From JALYQB01 sp035640155 (GTDB taxonomy: Bacteria; Actinomycetota; Actinomycetes; Mycobacteriales; Pseudonocardiaceae), in NCBI GenBank assembly GCA_035640155.1, contig DASQWR010000080.1:1-23208 (forward strand): a DNA stretch of 23,208 bases, given 5' to 3'. Within the stretch, counting starts at the first letter, position 1. Every line of letters begins with the position of its first letter. A program made the translations under genes and the position numbers. Of this stretch, positions 16,187-23,208 are shown piece by piece. The notes under the pieces were generated by a model. It was not told the DNA's origin. It searched no databases and was given only the letters and a program-made list of their open reading frames with translations.

Positions 16187-16528
16187 GTGAATGTGACTGC
16201 CGCGACGACTCCCGAGCCACGGCACGGCCGCAGCACACAGTTGTTCGCCGACACGTCCCCGGTCGAGGTCCGCGCCGCGCTGATCCCGGAGGAGGCCGCG
16301 GAGTTTGACCAGCAGTGGCGCGAGGTGATGGCCAGGGCGACCGAGACGCTGGACTTGTCCGAGGTGCTGGAGACGCTGGAGTCCTGGCGCCGGGTGGCGC
16401 GACTGACTGCGGCGAGCGGGGCCGACGCCCACCGGGCCATGTACCGCCGGGCGGCCACCAGGCTGACCGGTGAAGACATCCTGGCCGACGAGTCGCTGCG
16501 GCGGACCAAGGCCCGACTGGGCCTGTAG
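16187..16528 (+). CDS. DUF6247-type protein, probable antitoxin
   Basis: 113 residues, acidic in the first two thirds and Arg-rich towards the end. It resembles the actinomycete DUF6247 group: FADTSPVEVRAALIPEEAAEF, then the helical segment LDLSEVLETLESWRRVARLT, and an end LADESLRRTKARLGL. No membrane or signal segments are present. The start is GTG 16187 after AGGGG; an overlapping GTG two bases earlier runs straight into a stop. The next gene begins five bases after its stop and encodes a small RelE-like protein, the usual arrangement of a type II toxin-antitoxin pair with the antitoxin first. The assignment is from pattern and context; no function has been shown from sequence alone. Confidence 0.7.
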   Translation: MNVTAATTPEPRHGRSTQLFADTSPVEVRAALIPEEAAEFDQQWREVMARATETLDLSEVLETLESWRRVARLTAASGADAHRAMYRRAATRLTGEDILADESLRRTKARLGL

Positions 16529-16533
16529 CCGCG

Positions 16534-16746
16534 GTGTACGAAGTCATCACCGACGATCAGTCACAGCAGCAGATTGACGCGCTTCCGGCTGACGCGCTGG
16601 CGGCGTTCGCTGAGGCCCGCGCGGTGTTGGAGCTCGCGCCGTGGAACGGCGTGCCGTACCACAAGCACCGGCCAGACAGTATAACGAAGTCGCTGGTCAT
16701 GATTTGCTCTCGACGGGTTCGGGGACGATCCGGCCCGCGGTCCTGA
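16534..16746 (+). pseudogene. RelE/ParE-like toxin, 3' truncated
   Basis: The frame starts VYEVITDDQSQQQIDALPAD with a GTG, continues through LAAFAEARAVLELAPWNG, and matches the N-terminal half of small actinomycete toxins paired with DUF6247 proteins. After PYHKHRPDS (about base 16680) the expected strands carrying the basic active-site residues and a TYLILE-like segment are missing. Instead the frame runs antisense into the end of the VOC gene and stops at 16746. The toxin is therefore probably inactive while its antitoxin is intact. Confidence 0.6.
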
Positions 16747-17218
16747 CACCGCTCCAGCGGCGGACCTCGGCGGCGAGGTCGAGATGGTCGACTGGCGCCG
16801 CGTGCTCGTAGGCGCCCCAGTGGTCGCGGGGCAGCATCCACATGATCTCGAACTCGTTGCCGTCGGGATCGGCGCCGTAGACGCTCTTGGTGGCGCCGTG
16901 GCTTGACTCACCGGTGTAGGCGCCGTTGTCGAGCAGCGCCCGGTTGGCTTGGGCGAGCTCGTCGATGGTGTCGACCTGCCAGGCGAGGTGATACAGGCCG
17001 ATGGTGCCCTGGCGCTTTGGTCCACCGGCGGTGCCGATGGCGAAGAGGCCGAGGTCGTGGTGGTTGCCCGATCGGGGCAGCCGCAGGAAGGCGGCGTCGG
17101 CCCGCGGCTCCTGGGCGATGACGTCCATGCCGAAGGTGTTGGTGTAGAAGCGCACTGCCCGTTGGAGGTCGGACACGAACAGGACGGCGTGGTTGAGGCG
17201 GACGGGGGAGAAGGCCAT
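16697..17218 (-). CDS. VOC-superfamily (glyoxalase/extradiol dioxygenase-like) protein
   Basis: The 173 residues form a vicinal-oxygen-chelate fold. Metal-ligand candidates are the His in RLNHAVLFVSDLQRA, the His in GLYHLAWQVDTIDEL and the Glu in DPDGNEFEIMW, the usual pattern of metal-dependent members such as extradiol dioxygenases or glutathione/bacillithiol-related lyases. ATG 17218 follows CAGGGAG with five bases between, which decides against a longer start at 17305. It is convergent with the truncated toxin and overlaps its open frame by 50 bases. A diverged copy of the toxin-antitoxin upstream element lies about 100 bases before its start. The substrate is unknown. Confidence 0.88.
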   Translation of the reverse strand: MAFSPVRLNHAVLFVSDLQRAVRFYTNTFGMDVIAQEPRADAAFLRLPRSGNHHDLGLFAIGTAGGPKRQGTIGLYHLAWQVDTIDELAQANRALLDNGAYTGESSHGATKSVYGADPDGNEFEIMWMLPRDHWGAYEHAAPVDHLDLAAEVRRWSGVRTAGRIVPEPVESKS

Positions 17219-17317
17219 GGGAACTCCCTGGGTTCTGGTCTGCGGCGGTGCGGGTGCGGACGGCACTGTTGCATTACGGCGAAGAGCCTTCTCCCCATGC
17301 AGCAAAGCGGTGAGGCA

Positions 17318-17415
17318 AGCTGTGGGTGCCCGAATCGGCCGTCCATTGCGCTGACCTGCGGCATCGCTGCACGGTGGCCGTCAGCACGATCGCCAGCTGT
17401 GATGGTACGACTGCT
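17318..17415 (-). repeat. Upstream element, copy 2 (inverted relative to copy 1)
   Basis: This is the partner of 16082-16180. Read on the minus strand it has the same direction towards the VOC gene as copy 1 has towards the antitoxin gene. The core blocks GGTACGAC, ACGATCGC, GGCATCGCTG and TGTGGGTGC keep order and spacing with two single-base gaps. The other side borders the integrase remnant, so the repeat may mark a shared promoter-like element or an element end. Confidence 0.6.
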
Positions 17416-17437
17416 CTATCTCACCTGACGACAGCTC

Positions 17438-18155
17438 GTGGCCTGGCTCGGGCTGCTGGCCCGCAGCTCCAGGTCGAAGAATTCGGAAATCCTGGTACTG
17501 CGTCATGAAGTCGCCGTGTTACGTCGTCAGGTCCGGCGGCCGCGCCTGTCGTGGGCGGATCGTGGGGGGTTCGCAGCGCTGACCAGGTTGCTGCCCAAGC
17601 CTGCCGACTGCATCGGATCATCACCCCCGCCACGGTCACGTGGTGGCACCGGGACCTGGTGGCGCGACGCTGGACCCCGCATCGACGCCGCCGCACTGGG
17701 GGCCGGTCCACGGCCTCCGAGCCACGCCGACTGGTGCTGCGGCTTGCCTCGGAGAACTCGACCTGGGGGTACCGGCGGATCCAGGGCGAACTCGCTCGGC
17801 TCGGCTACCAGCTTGCGCCCAGCATGGTGTGGTTGATCCTGAAGCGGGCCGGCGTGGATCCCGCTCCTCGCCGCAACGGGCCGAGCTGGCGACAGTTCCT
17901 GGTTGCCCAAGCCCACGGCATCCTCGCCACTGACCTCTTCTGCGTCGACACCTGCTGGGTCACCGGCTCTCGTGCTGTTCGTCATGGAGCACGCCACCCG
18001 CCGCGTCCACCTGGTGGGCATCACCGCGAGCCCCAGCCGTGCTTGGGGTTGCTCAGCAGGCGCGGAACCTACTGATGGACCTCGGCGACCGGGTGGCCGG
18101 GTTCACCTTCGTGATTCGGGATCGTGACGCCAAGTCCACCAGCGTTGCCGCCGCG
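17438..18155 (+). pseudogene. Integrase-core (rve) transposase, frameshifted and 3' truncated
   Basis: Three frameshifts (about 17605, 17960 and 18045) break a transposase that is otherwise easy to follow. It begins AWLGLLARSSRSKNSEILVL, then has HEVAVLRRQVRRPRLSW, TPATVTWWHRDLV, SENSTWGYRRIQGELARLGY, ILATDLFCVDT (first catalytic Asp), VLFVMEHATRRVHLVGITA, ARNLLMDLGDRV and FVIRDRDAK (second Asp). The segment with the catalytic Glu is absent and the homology stops near 18150. Intact relatives are about 350 residues and look like IS3-type orfB proteins without an orfA. No flanking inverted repeats were identified. Not functional. Confidence 0.82.
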
Positions 18156-18159
18156 GCGA

Positions 18160-18560
18160 GACTGAAGCCCCCGGCGTGTCCGGAGACTCGATCTTCTGAG
18201 GCGCACCGGCTCCAACGCTCACCCCTCCGGCGCCACGAGAAGCGGCCTATCCCCGGTGGCGGGGGCACAAGGGCATCCTTCCCGGTGGCAGCGGCCACCT
18301 CAGGGGAGGTGTCCGTGCCGTGGGGGAAACCTCACCGCGCGTTCGGGCTGTTGGTCGACTGGAGCCTGAAGTCCGCCCGCAGGGCGCGTTCAGCGCCGGC
18401 GCCGAGCAAACGGGTGAGCGGGTGCCGTGTCACCGTGTTCTGGCCGCCGACGGGCTGGGTGGCTTTGGTGGAGGGTTCGTGGTCAAGCGCTGGTTGCTCG
18501 CACTGGAGGGTGCGCTGACACCGACCTCGACTTCGAGAGGTGGCGAAGTTGGGGAGTGCA
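18160..18560 (+). other. Hairpin-rich region without genes; possible structured RNA or group II intron remnant
   Basis: No believable protein is encoded in either strand, yet short perfect stems are dense. GGTGGC/GCCACC (18284-18299) closes a 4-base loop. GAGGT/ACCTC (18306-18333), GCCC/GGGC (18375-18385) and CGCAC/GTGCG (18499-18514) follow, the last extended by further pairing on both sides. Stretches such as GCCTGAAGTCCGCCCGC and CGCCGAGCAAACGGGTGAGC remind me of domain I of bacterial group II introns, but no reverse-transcriptase gene or domain V hairpin was found. The orientation is inferred from that resemblance. It begins where the integrase homology stops. Confidence 0.3.
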
Positions 18561-18635
18561 CCCCCTTTCGTCCCGCTCGAGCCGGACGTATCCTCAGCTC
18601 CACGGTCTCGGCCAGTCGATCGGAGGGACCTTCCA

Positions 18636-19067
18636 GTGCGAATAGCGAATGTACTGCGCGCCAAGGGGCCGAGTGTCGCGACGGTTACGCCCAACGCCTC
18701 GGTGGCCAGCGTGGTCGCCGAGATGGCTGAACGCAGGGTCGGGGCCGTGGTGGTCGTCCACGGCAGCGCGGTGGTCGGCATGGTGTGGGAGCGGGACTTC
18801 GTCCGCCTCCTGCACCAGCACGGGGCCTCACTCGTTGCCGCCCCAGTCTCGGAAATCATGAACGTCGAGGTGGTCAGCTGCGTGCCCACCGACGAGGTGG
18901 ACGACATCCTACGGACCATGACCGAACGGCGAATCCGGCATTTGCCGGTGATAGTCGACGGCGAGCTCACTGGCATTGTCAGTATGGGCGACCTGGTGAA
19001 GGCAAGAATCGGCGAGCTGGAGGCCGACCGGGCATACCTGCAGTCCTACATCGCCGGCGGCTCATAG
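18636..19067 (+). CDS. Two-CBS-domain protein
   Basis: 143 residues made almost entirely of a tandem CBS pair: VATVTPNASVASVVAEMAER to VVGMVWERDFVRLL (about 13-62), then VVSCVPTDEVDDILRTMTER to GIVSMGDLVKARI (about 76-128), ending in ELEADRAYLQSYI. CBS pairs bind adenine nucleotides and sense cell energy state; stand-alone ones of this size are common in actinomycetes. The start is GTG 18636, nine bases after GGAGG; a longer open frame from 18540 adds only Pro-rich, unlike residues. It stands alone between the hairpin-rich region and IS debris, so no partner is apparent. Confidence 0.9.
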   Translation: MRIANVLRAKGPSVATVTPNASVASVVAEMAERRVGAVVVVHGSAVVGMVWERDFVRLLHQHGASLVAAPVSEIMNVEVVSCVPTDEVDDILRTMTERRIRHLPVIVDGELTGIVSMGDLVKARIGELEADRAYLQSYIAGGS

Positions 19068-19099
19068 CGCGTTTACCGCTGTGGCCGAGTGAACGCCCG

Positions 19100-19268
19100 G
19101 ACCGGTGAGCGGAGTGGCTGCAGCGGCGGTTGGGGACGGATTGGTCGAACTCCTCGCGGCCGCCGTCCTCGGATGCGCCGTGGGACAAGACGCGGGCCAC
19201 GAAGCGGTCGTCGCGGACCCGTCGCGGGCCCGGTCGGGGCGCAAGCCGGGTAAGCAGCCCGGCCGGCA
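19100..19268 (+). mobile_element. IS66-family transposase N-terminal fragment
   Basis: The plus strand reads EWLQRRLGTDWSNSSRPPSS followed by DAPWDK. After a frame change near 19225 it reads SGRKPGKQPGRQ. NSS(R/K)PPSSD and GRKPGKQPG are hallmarks of the IS66 TnpC N-terminal region. Only about 55 codons remain, ending where the IS6 fragment begins. Confidence 0.7.
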
Positions 19269-19270
19269 GG

Positions 19271-19370
19271 CAGCTCTTCAACGTCGCGATGGGACAGGCC
19301 GTAGCACAGGTACCAGCACACCGCCACCACGATCACCGCCGGCGGGAAGCGGCACGCGGGGAAGCGGGAC
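19271..19370 (-). mobile_element. IS6-family transposase N-terminal fragment
   Basis: The minus strand reads FPACRFPPAVIVVAVCWYLC then YGLSHRDVEEL, the conserved start of IS6-type transposases (FPxxVIxxAVRWYLRYxLSYRDVEEL). The catalytic domain is absent. It meets the IS66 fragment within a few bases at about 19269, so one element was cut by, or recombined with, the other. The remaining sequence to 19750 holds no gene I can support. Confidence 0.75.
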
Positions 19371-19753
19371 CTCGACGCTGGCCCACCAGCAGGACGACGA
19401 CACATCAGCACAACCTGCCCGAGCTGGCCATCCGTCAACACAACAGCGCCAGAAGAAGTTCGTGGCTTCTTCGTCGACCCCAACCTTCGCTACATCACGG
19501 CCTGACACGTGAGTCTACCTACTTACGTTCGTCTTGGTAGCTCTGCGTCGCCATCAGCCATCACTGCTTGGCGGTCCACAGGGAACGCGCCCTCGATCAT
19601 AATCGGCCGGTAAGAATCCCTGGTTAGACCGCCATCTTTCTGCATGTTGCCCCGCCATCGGTGGATGGGGGGACGCCTTTCACCGATGCCGTGCTTGACG
19701 CACCGGCCGGTCTAGGTGAACATATTCAACGAGTGATCAAAGGAGTGGTTGAG

Positions 19754-20992
19754 ATGACCGGACGCACGGGCTGCGTGGTTGTCGGGGGTGGCCCGGCCGG
19801 CATGGTGGCAGGGCTGCTGCTGGCCAGGGCCGGGATCGGGGTGACGGTGCTGGAGAAGCACCCGGACTTCCTGCGGGACTTCCGCGGCGACACGGTGCAC
19901 CCCTCAACGCTGACCCTGCTCGACGAACTGGGACTGGGCGAGAAGTTCGACGCCGTGCCGCACAGCGAGCTCACCGCGGCCGGGTTCCCCACCGACGACG
20001 GCGCCATGATGACGCTGGCCGACCTGACCCGGCTGAAAGTGCGACACCCCTACATCGCGATGGTGCCGCAGTGGGACTTCCTTGACCTGCTCGCCGACAG
20101 CGCCGCCAAAGAAGAGACCTTCACGCTGCGGATGAACACCGAGATGACGGGCCTGATCCGCGAAGGCGGCCGGGTCACCGGGATCTGCTACAAGACGGCC
20201 GAGGGCACCGAAGGCGAGCTCCGCGCGGACCTGGTCATCGCCGCCGACGGCCGCTGGTCACTTGCCCGGCGCGAGGCGGGGCTGAAGCCCACCGAGTACG
20301 ACTGCCCGTTCGACGTCTGGTGGTTCCGCCTGTCCCGCCACGATGACGAAGGCGCGGGCATGCTCGTCCCGCGGATGCGCAACCGCCGGTTCGCCGTGCC
20401 GCTGCCGCGCACCGGCTACTTCCAGATCGCCTACCTCGCGCCGAAGGGCGCCGACCTCCGCACGGAAGGCATCGAGGCGTTCCGTGCCAACGTGACCGAG
20501 GTCTGTCCCGAGTTCGCCGACCGGGTGCACGAGCTGGAGACGATGGACGACGTCAAGTTCCTTGACGTGCGGCTCAACCTGCTGGGCCAGTGGCACATCG
20601 ACGGCCTGCTCTGCATCGGCGACGCGGCCCACGCCATGTCCCCGGTCGGCGGGGTGGGCATCAACCTGGCCGTGCAGGACGCCGTCGCCGCTGCAACTTT
20701 GCTGGCAGAGCCGCTTCGCCAGGGTCGGCCGACCCTGGGCGACCTAGCGGCGATCCGGTCCCGCCGCCTGCTGCCCACGACGCTGGTGCAGGGCCTGCAA
20801 CGGATACTTCACCGGATGGTGATGCGCCCGGTCATGGAAGGCAAACGCAACGGCCCGCCCCCGGCGATGATCAAGCTGTTCGCGCGGTTCCCGCAGCTGT
20901 CCTACATCCCCGCCCGGCTGCTCGGCCTCGGCCTTCGGCCCGAGCACGCCCCGGCCTTCGCCCGCCGCGCGATGGAGCGGGTCGAGTCGTAG
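19754..20992 (+). CDS. FAD-dependent aromatic-hydroxylase-type monooxygenase
   Basis: 412 residues of the group A flavoprotein hydroxylase family (p-hydroxybenzoate-hydroxylase-like), which uses NAD(P)H and oxygen to hydroxylate aromatic or polyketide substrates. The FAD dinucleotide loop VVVGGGPAGMVAGLLLARAG is at residues 8-27, followed by the acidic strand end VLEKH and FRGDTVHPSTL. The DG motif is in VIAADGRWS (Asp165), and the GD motif in CIGDAAHAMSPVGGVGINLA (Asp290). ATG 19754 is preceded by AAAGGAG nine bases upstream. TTGACG at 19695-19700 with an AT-rich CATATT at 19721 may be a weak promoter, though the spacing is long. The methyltransferase pseudogene 149 bases downstream in the same direction suggests a former tailoring pair of a secondary-metabolite pathway. 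Confidence 0.92.
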   Translation: MTGRTGCVVVGGGPAGMVAGLLLARAGIGVTVLEKHPDFLRDFRGDTVHPSTLTLLDELGLGEKFDAVPHSELTAAGFPTDDGAMMTLADLTRLKVRHPYIAMVPQWDFLDLLADSAAKEETFTLRMNTEMTGLIREGGRVTGICYKTAEGTEGELRADLVIAADGRWSLARREAGLKPTEYDCPFDVWWFRLSRHDDEGAGMLVPRMRNRRFAVPLPRTGYFQIAYLAPKGADLRTEGIEAFRANVTEVCPEFADRVHELETMDDVKFLDVRLNLLGQWHIDGLLCIGDAAHAMSPVGGVGINLAVQDAVAAATLLAEPLRQGRPTLGDLAAIRSRRLLPTTLVQGLQRILHRMVMRPVMEGKRNGPPPAMIKLFARFPQLSYIPARLLGLGLRPEHAPAFARRAMERVES

Positions 20993-21141
20993 AAACCGCC
21001 GGCAGGTGCTGCTAGGAAGCCCCTGGACCACGGCGGAGCCGCCGGCGAGCAACTGCACCAGATCGTCGGTGTCGGTGGGCCAGATGAAGTAGCCGCTGAC
21101 CGGGCCGCGAAGCCGTCGGCGGCGGCCATTCACACGTCGAC

Positions 21142-22169
21142 GTGCTGGTCCGGCTGGTAAACGATCTCGGCGCGACCGTCTCCGCTGGCAACATCATCAT
21201 CGGTGACAAGCTCGGCCTCTACCAGGCGTTGGCCGAGGCGGGGCCGCTTACACCGACCGAACTGGCAGCCTACACGGGCACCGCAGAACGGTATGCGCGC
21301 GAATGGCTGGCCGGTCAGGCAGCCGGCGGCTACATCTCGTACGACACCGGCACGGGCCACTACTCGATGACCGAGGCGCAAGCGCTGGCCTTCGCCGATC
21401 CGGCCGGACTGGTACTGCCGGGGGCGTTCCAGCTGGCGGTGGCGTGCCTGTCCGATCGGTCGACGATCCTCGACGCGTTTCGGACTGGTCGCGGGATGGC
21501 CTGGGGCGACACGACCCGGACGTCTTCACTGGCTGCGAACGGTGCTTCCGCCCCGGCTATGTCGCGAACCTCGTGAGCTCCTGGATCCCGGCGATCGCTG
21601 GATTACCAGAGCGGTTGGCCGCGGGCATCCCAGTAGCCGATGTCGGCTGCGGGCTGGGAGCGTCGACCCGCATTCTGGCCGACACGTATGCGACCTCATC
21701 CGTCAGGGGGGTTCGATCCACACGTGAGATCGATCGAGCTTCGCGCGGAAGGCGACCGCTGAGGCGGGCCTGGTTGAATGCTGCGAATTCGCCGTGGCCC
21801 GGGCGCAGGACTTTTTCCGGCACGGGCTACGGGCTGGTGACGACGTTTGATTGCCTGCACGACATGGGCGACCCGGTCGGTGCCGCCCTGCACGTCCGGG
21901 CTGTCCTCGGCGAGGACGGCGCCTGGTTGATTGTCGAACCGTACGCTGGCGGTTCGACTGCCGAGAACCTCAATCCGGTTGGCCGGGTGTTCTACTCGTT
22001 CTCCACCTTCCTCTGCGTGCCGCATGCCATCTCTGAAGGTGCCGACGACCCGCTGGGCAACCAGGCCGGTGAGGCCGCCGTCGGCGCCGTCGTGGAAGCG
22101 GCGGGATTCCGCACCTTCCGTCGTGTGGCGGAAACCCCGTTCAATCTCGTCTACGAGGCTCGCCCCTGA
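21142..22169 (+). pseudogene. Class I SAM-dependent methyltransferase with four frameshifts
   Basis: Pieces in different frames reconstruct a methyltransferase of about 345 residues with an N-terminal winged-helix-like domain: GDKLGLYQALAEAGPLTPTE, GTAERYAREWLAGQAAGGY and LVLPGAFQLA. After a shift near 21507 come HDPDVFTGCERCFRPGY and the SAM loop VADVGCGLGASTRIL. Shifts near 21707 and 21750 bracket FDPHVRSIELR and AGLVECCEFAVARAQDF. A shift near 21812 returns to the frame of TGYGLVTTFDCLHDMGDPVG, LNPVGRVFYSFSTFLCVP and AETPFNLVYEARP. Two shifts sit in runs of G (CAGGGGGG) and T (CTTTTT), so some could be sequencing error. As read it cannot make the enzyme. The N-terminal start is unclear. 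It lies downstream of the FAD monooxygenase. Confidence 0.82.
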
Positions 22170-22183
22170 CCGAGGAGCTGACG

Positions 22184-22246
22184 GTGACCAGCGACCTCAA
22201 GGCGCACTCCCTCGCAGTTCGAGGCGCCGCGCACGGGCTCTACTGA
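22184..22246 (+). pseudogene. First codons of a gene cut off by the ISL3 element
   Basis: GAGGAG lies seven bases before GTG 22184. The frame reads VTSDLKAHSLAVRGAAHGLY and then stops at TGA 22244. The ribosome site, spacing and the 15-base gap after the methyltransferase look like a genuine third gene of the set. HSLAVRGA...LY resembles an alpha/beta-hydrolase N-terminus, but that is a guess. Sequence from about 22235 (GGGCTCTAC) already belongs to the IS end. Confidence 0.35.
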
Positions 22247-22264
22247 CGTTCCTGTGGGTGATTT

Positions 22265-23208
22265 TCATGATCGTCTGGGGAGTGGCGGGCAGAGTCCGCC
22301 TCGGGTGAGGTCGGCCATGGCGATCAGCGCCTCGGGGCTGCGGTAGCCGTAGGCGCGGCGGGCGAGCAGCCGCAGGTGGGTGTTGGTGGCCTCGGATCGG
22401 GCGTTGGACAGGCCGTGCGCGACAGTGTTGAGGATCAGCTGCCGGTAGCGCTGGATCGTCTTGGCGAGTGTGACGAACGGGTCCAGGCGGCAGCGCTGCG
22501 CCCAGGCGAGCCATCCGATGAGCAGCTTCGTCGCGGCGGCCAGATCGCGGGCCTGGAAGATCGCCCGGAGTTGCTCTTTCAGCAGGTAAGCGCGGTACAG
22601 GGGCCCGTGGATGGCCTGGATGGCCTGGATGGCCTGGATGGCGGCCAGCGTGCTGCGCTGGCCGCCGCTCAGCGAGTCGGGGTTTTTCAGCAGCGCCCAC
22701 CGCGTGTTGGTGATGCTGGCGGCCTGCTCGGCGCGCCCGCCGCGGCGCAGCCCAGCGGCCAGCCCGCGGCGGACCTCACCCGAGGGCCTTGGTCACCCAC
22801 GCCACCACGTGGAAGGGATCCAGGCACAACACCGCACGGGGTGCCCGCTCGGCGAGGACGGTGTGGATGAACTCCGCCCCGTCCGCGGAGACGTGGGTCA
22901 GCGCCGCAGCGCGCTCGACGCCGAGATCGTCGAAGAACCGCCCAGGGTCTGCTTCGTGCGGTCCTTGCCGGCCCACACCAGCCGGCCGGTGTCATGATCG
23001 GTGACCACCAGCAGGTAGCGCTGTCCCTTCCGGTAGGAGATCTCATCCACGCCGATCCGGCGCAGCCCCGCCAGCCGGTCGAGCTGCCCGGCCCGATCAG
23101 CCACCACCCGCGCCACGATGTCAGACACGCTGCGCCACGCCACCCGCAGCAAGACCGCGATCACCAACAGCGTGGCATGGCAGACCAGCCAGGCCGCGGT
23201 GTCCTCGA
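22265..23208 (-). pseudogene. ISL3-family transposase with two frameshifts, N-terminus outside window
   Basis: From the right edge the minus strand reads VIAVLLRVAWRSVSDIVARV, GLRRIGVDEISYRKGQRYLL and VVTDHDTGRLVWAGKDRTKQ. One base is lost near 22945 before GRFFDDLGVERAAALTHVSA. LCLDPFHVVAWVTKALG follows, then a second shift near 22792. The long final part (EVRRGLAAGLRRGGRAEQAA, TRWALLKNPDSL, LYRAYLLKEQLRAIFQARDL, SNARSEATNTHLRLLARRAY, GYRSPEALIAMADLTRGGL) ends at TGA 22265. The DDE residues are plausible in DEIS/TDHD, LDPFH and SEATNTH. This is a standard ISL3 DDE transposase, inactive as read. Confidence 0.85.
22609..22642 (+). repeat. 9-base tandem repeat inside the ISL3 transposase
   Basis: GGATGGCCT occurs three times in a row, followed by a partial fourth unit. 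On the coding (minus) strand it encodes Ala-Ile-Gln repeated in frame (AIQAIQAIQAIH). Being a multiple of three it does not itself break the frame, and it probably arose by slippage. Confidence 0.9.

Larger units (their letters stand above)
22235..23208 (-). mobile_element. ISL3-family element, one end and most of the transposase (runs off window)
   Basis: The left boundary is inferred at about 22235: GGGCTCTACTGACG resembles ISL3 terminal repeats, which commonly begin GG.TCT, and recognisable coding starts just inside. The other end lies beyond the window, so the repeat could not be matched and the 8-base target duplication not tested. The transposase on the minus strand is broken and a 9-base tandem repeat lies within it; both are annotated separately. 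Confidence 0.7.

Noticed and set aside
19447..19505. Plus-strand frame ending EEVRGFFVDPNLRYITA-stop
   Set aside because: It reads like a genuine protein end, but it is too short to assign and has no start or partner; it may be more IS debris.
20993..21133. Minus-strand frame with GPVSGYFIWPTDTDDLVQLL between the monooxygenase and methyltransferase
   Set aside because: It has no recognisable family or ribosome site and continues into antisense of the monooxygenase gene.
22605..22650. Short direct repeats considered as a CRISPR array
   Set aside because: The units are contiguous 9-base repeats without spacers and lie within transposase coding sequence.

Overview
The window is high-GC DNA with GTG/ATG starts, tightly packed operons and an Rpf-type secreted protein, which points to a soil-type actinomycete. 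Pseudonocardiaceae or a relative is my guess from the style of the insertion sequences; nothing here proves the genus. It is clearly accessory DNA. Intact operons alternate with stretches of broken genes and insertion-sequence (IS) debris, and I count at least nine truncated or frameshifted genes.

Left end (1-2000, minus strand): a family 2 glycosyltransferase cut by the window edge, a small four-helix membrane protein, and a membrane-anchored sulfite-oxidase-type molybdopterin enzyme that has lost its N-terminus. At about 1905-1945 this set meets, head to head, the C-terminal half of a type-3 copper (tyrosinase-like) protein. Both genes are truncated at the same place, so this is a rearrangement breakpoint. 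Downstream of the copper protein lies a full-length bacterial protein-arginine deiminase (2589-4532), the most striking gene here. It keeps the vertebrate-type catalytic Asp/His/Asp/Cys set and an acidic calcium-site segment. It is followed by an Rpf-like muralytic protein with an unusual N-terminal extension.

Middle (6100-12700): an aldo/keto reductase; a frameshifted chimera of an alcohol dehydrogenase tail and a terpene synthase tail; then a compact minus-strand operon of a GNAT acetyltransferase, a HemK2/MTQ2-type methyltransferase, a CDGSH iron-sulfur protein and a haem-oxygenase-like di-iron oxidase. Remnants of a MarR regulator and an IS256 transposase separate this operon from an intact gamma-glutamyltranspeptidase without a signal peptide.

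Right half (12700-23208): a MacAB-like ABC export operon (lipoprotein adaptor, ATPase, permease); a DUF6247-type antitoxin with a truncated toxin, and a convergent VOC/glyoxalase gene. A diverged ~95-bp element occurs in opposite orientation upstream of both the antitoxin and the VOC gene. Next come a multiply frameshifted integrase, a hairpin-rich segment without genes (possible structured RNA or intron remnant), a two-CBS-domain protein, IS66 and IS6 debris, an FAD-dependent monooxygenase, a methyltransferase pseudogene with four frameshifts, the first codons of another gene, and a decayed ISL3 element that runs off the right edge.

Functionally the intact parts suggest protein citrullination (arginine deiminase), cell-wall resuscitation, a small oxidative-modification operon and lipophilic-compound export. 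The best candidates for undescribed biology are the deiminase locus, the di-iron oxidase/CDGSH/methyltransferase operon, the paired inverted upstream element and the hairpin-rich segment.
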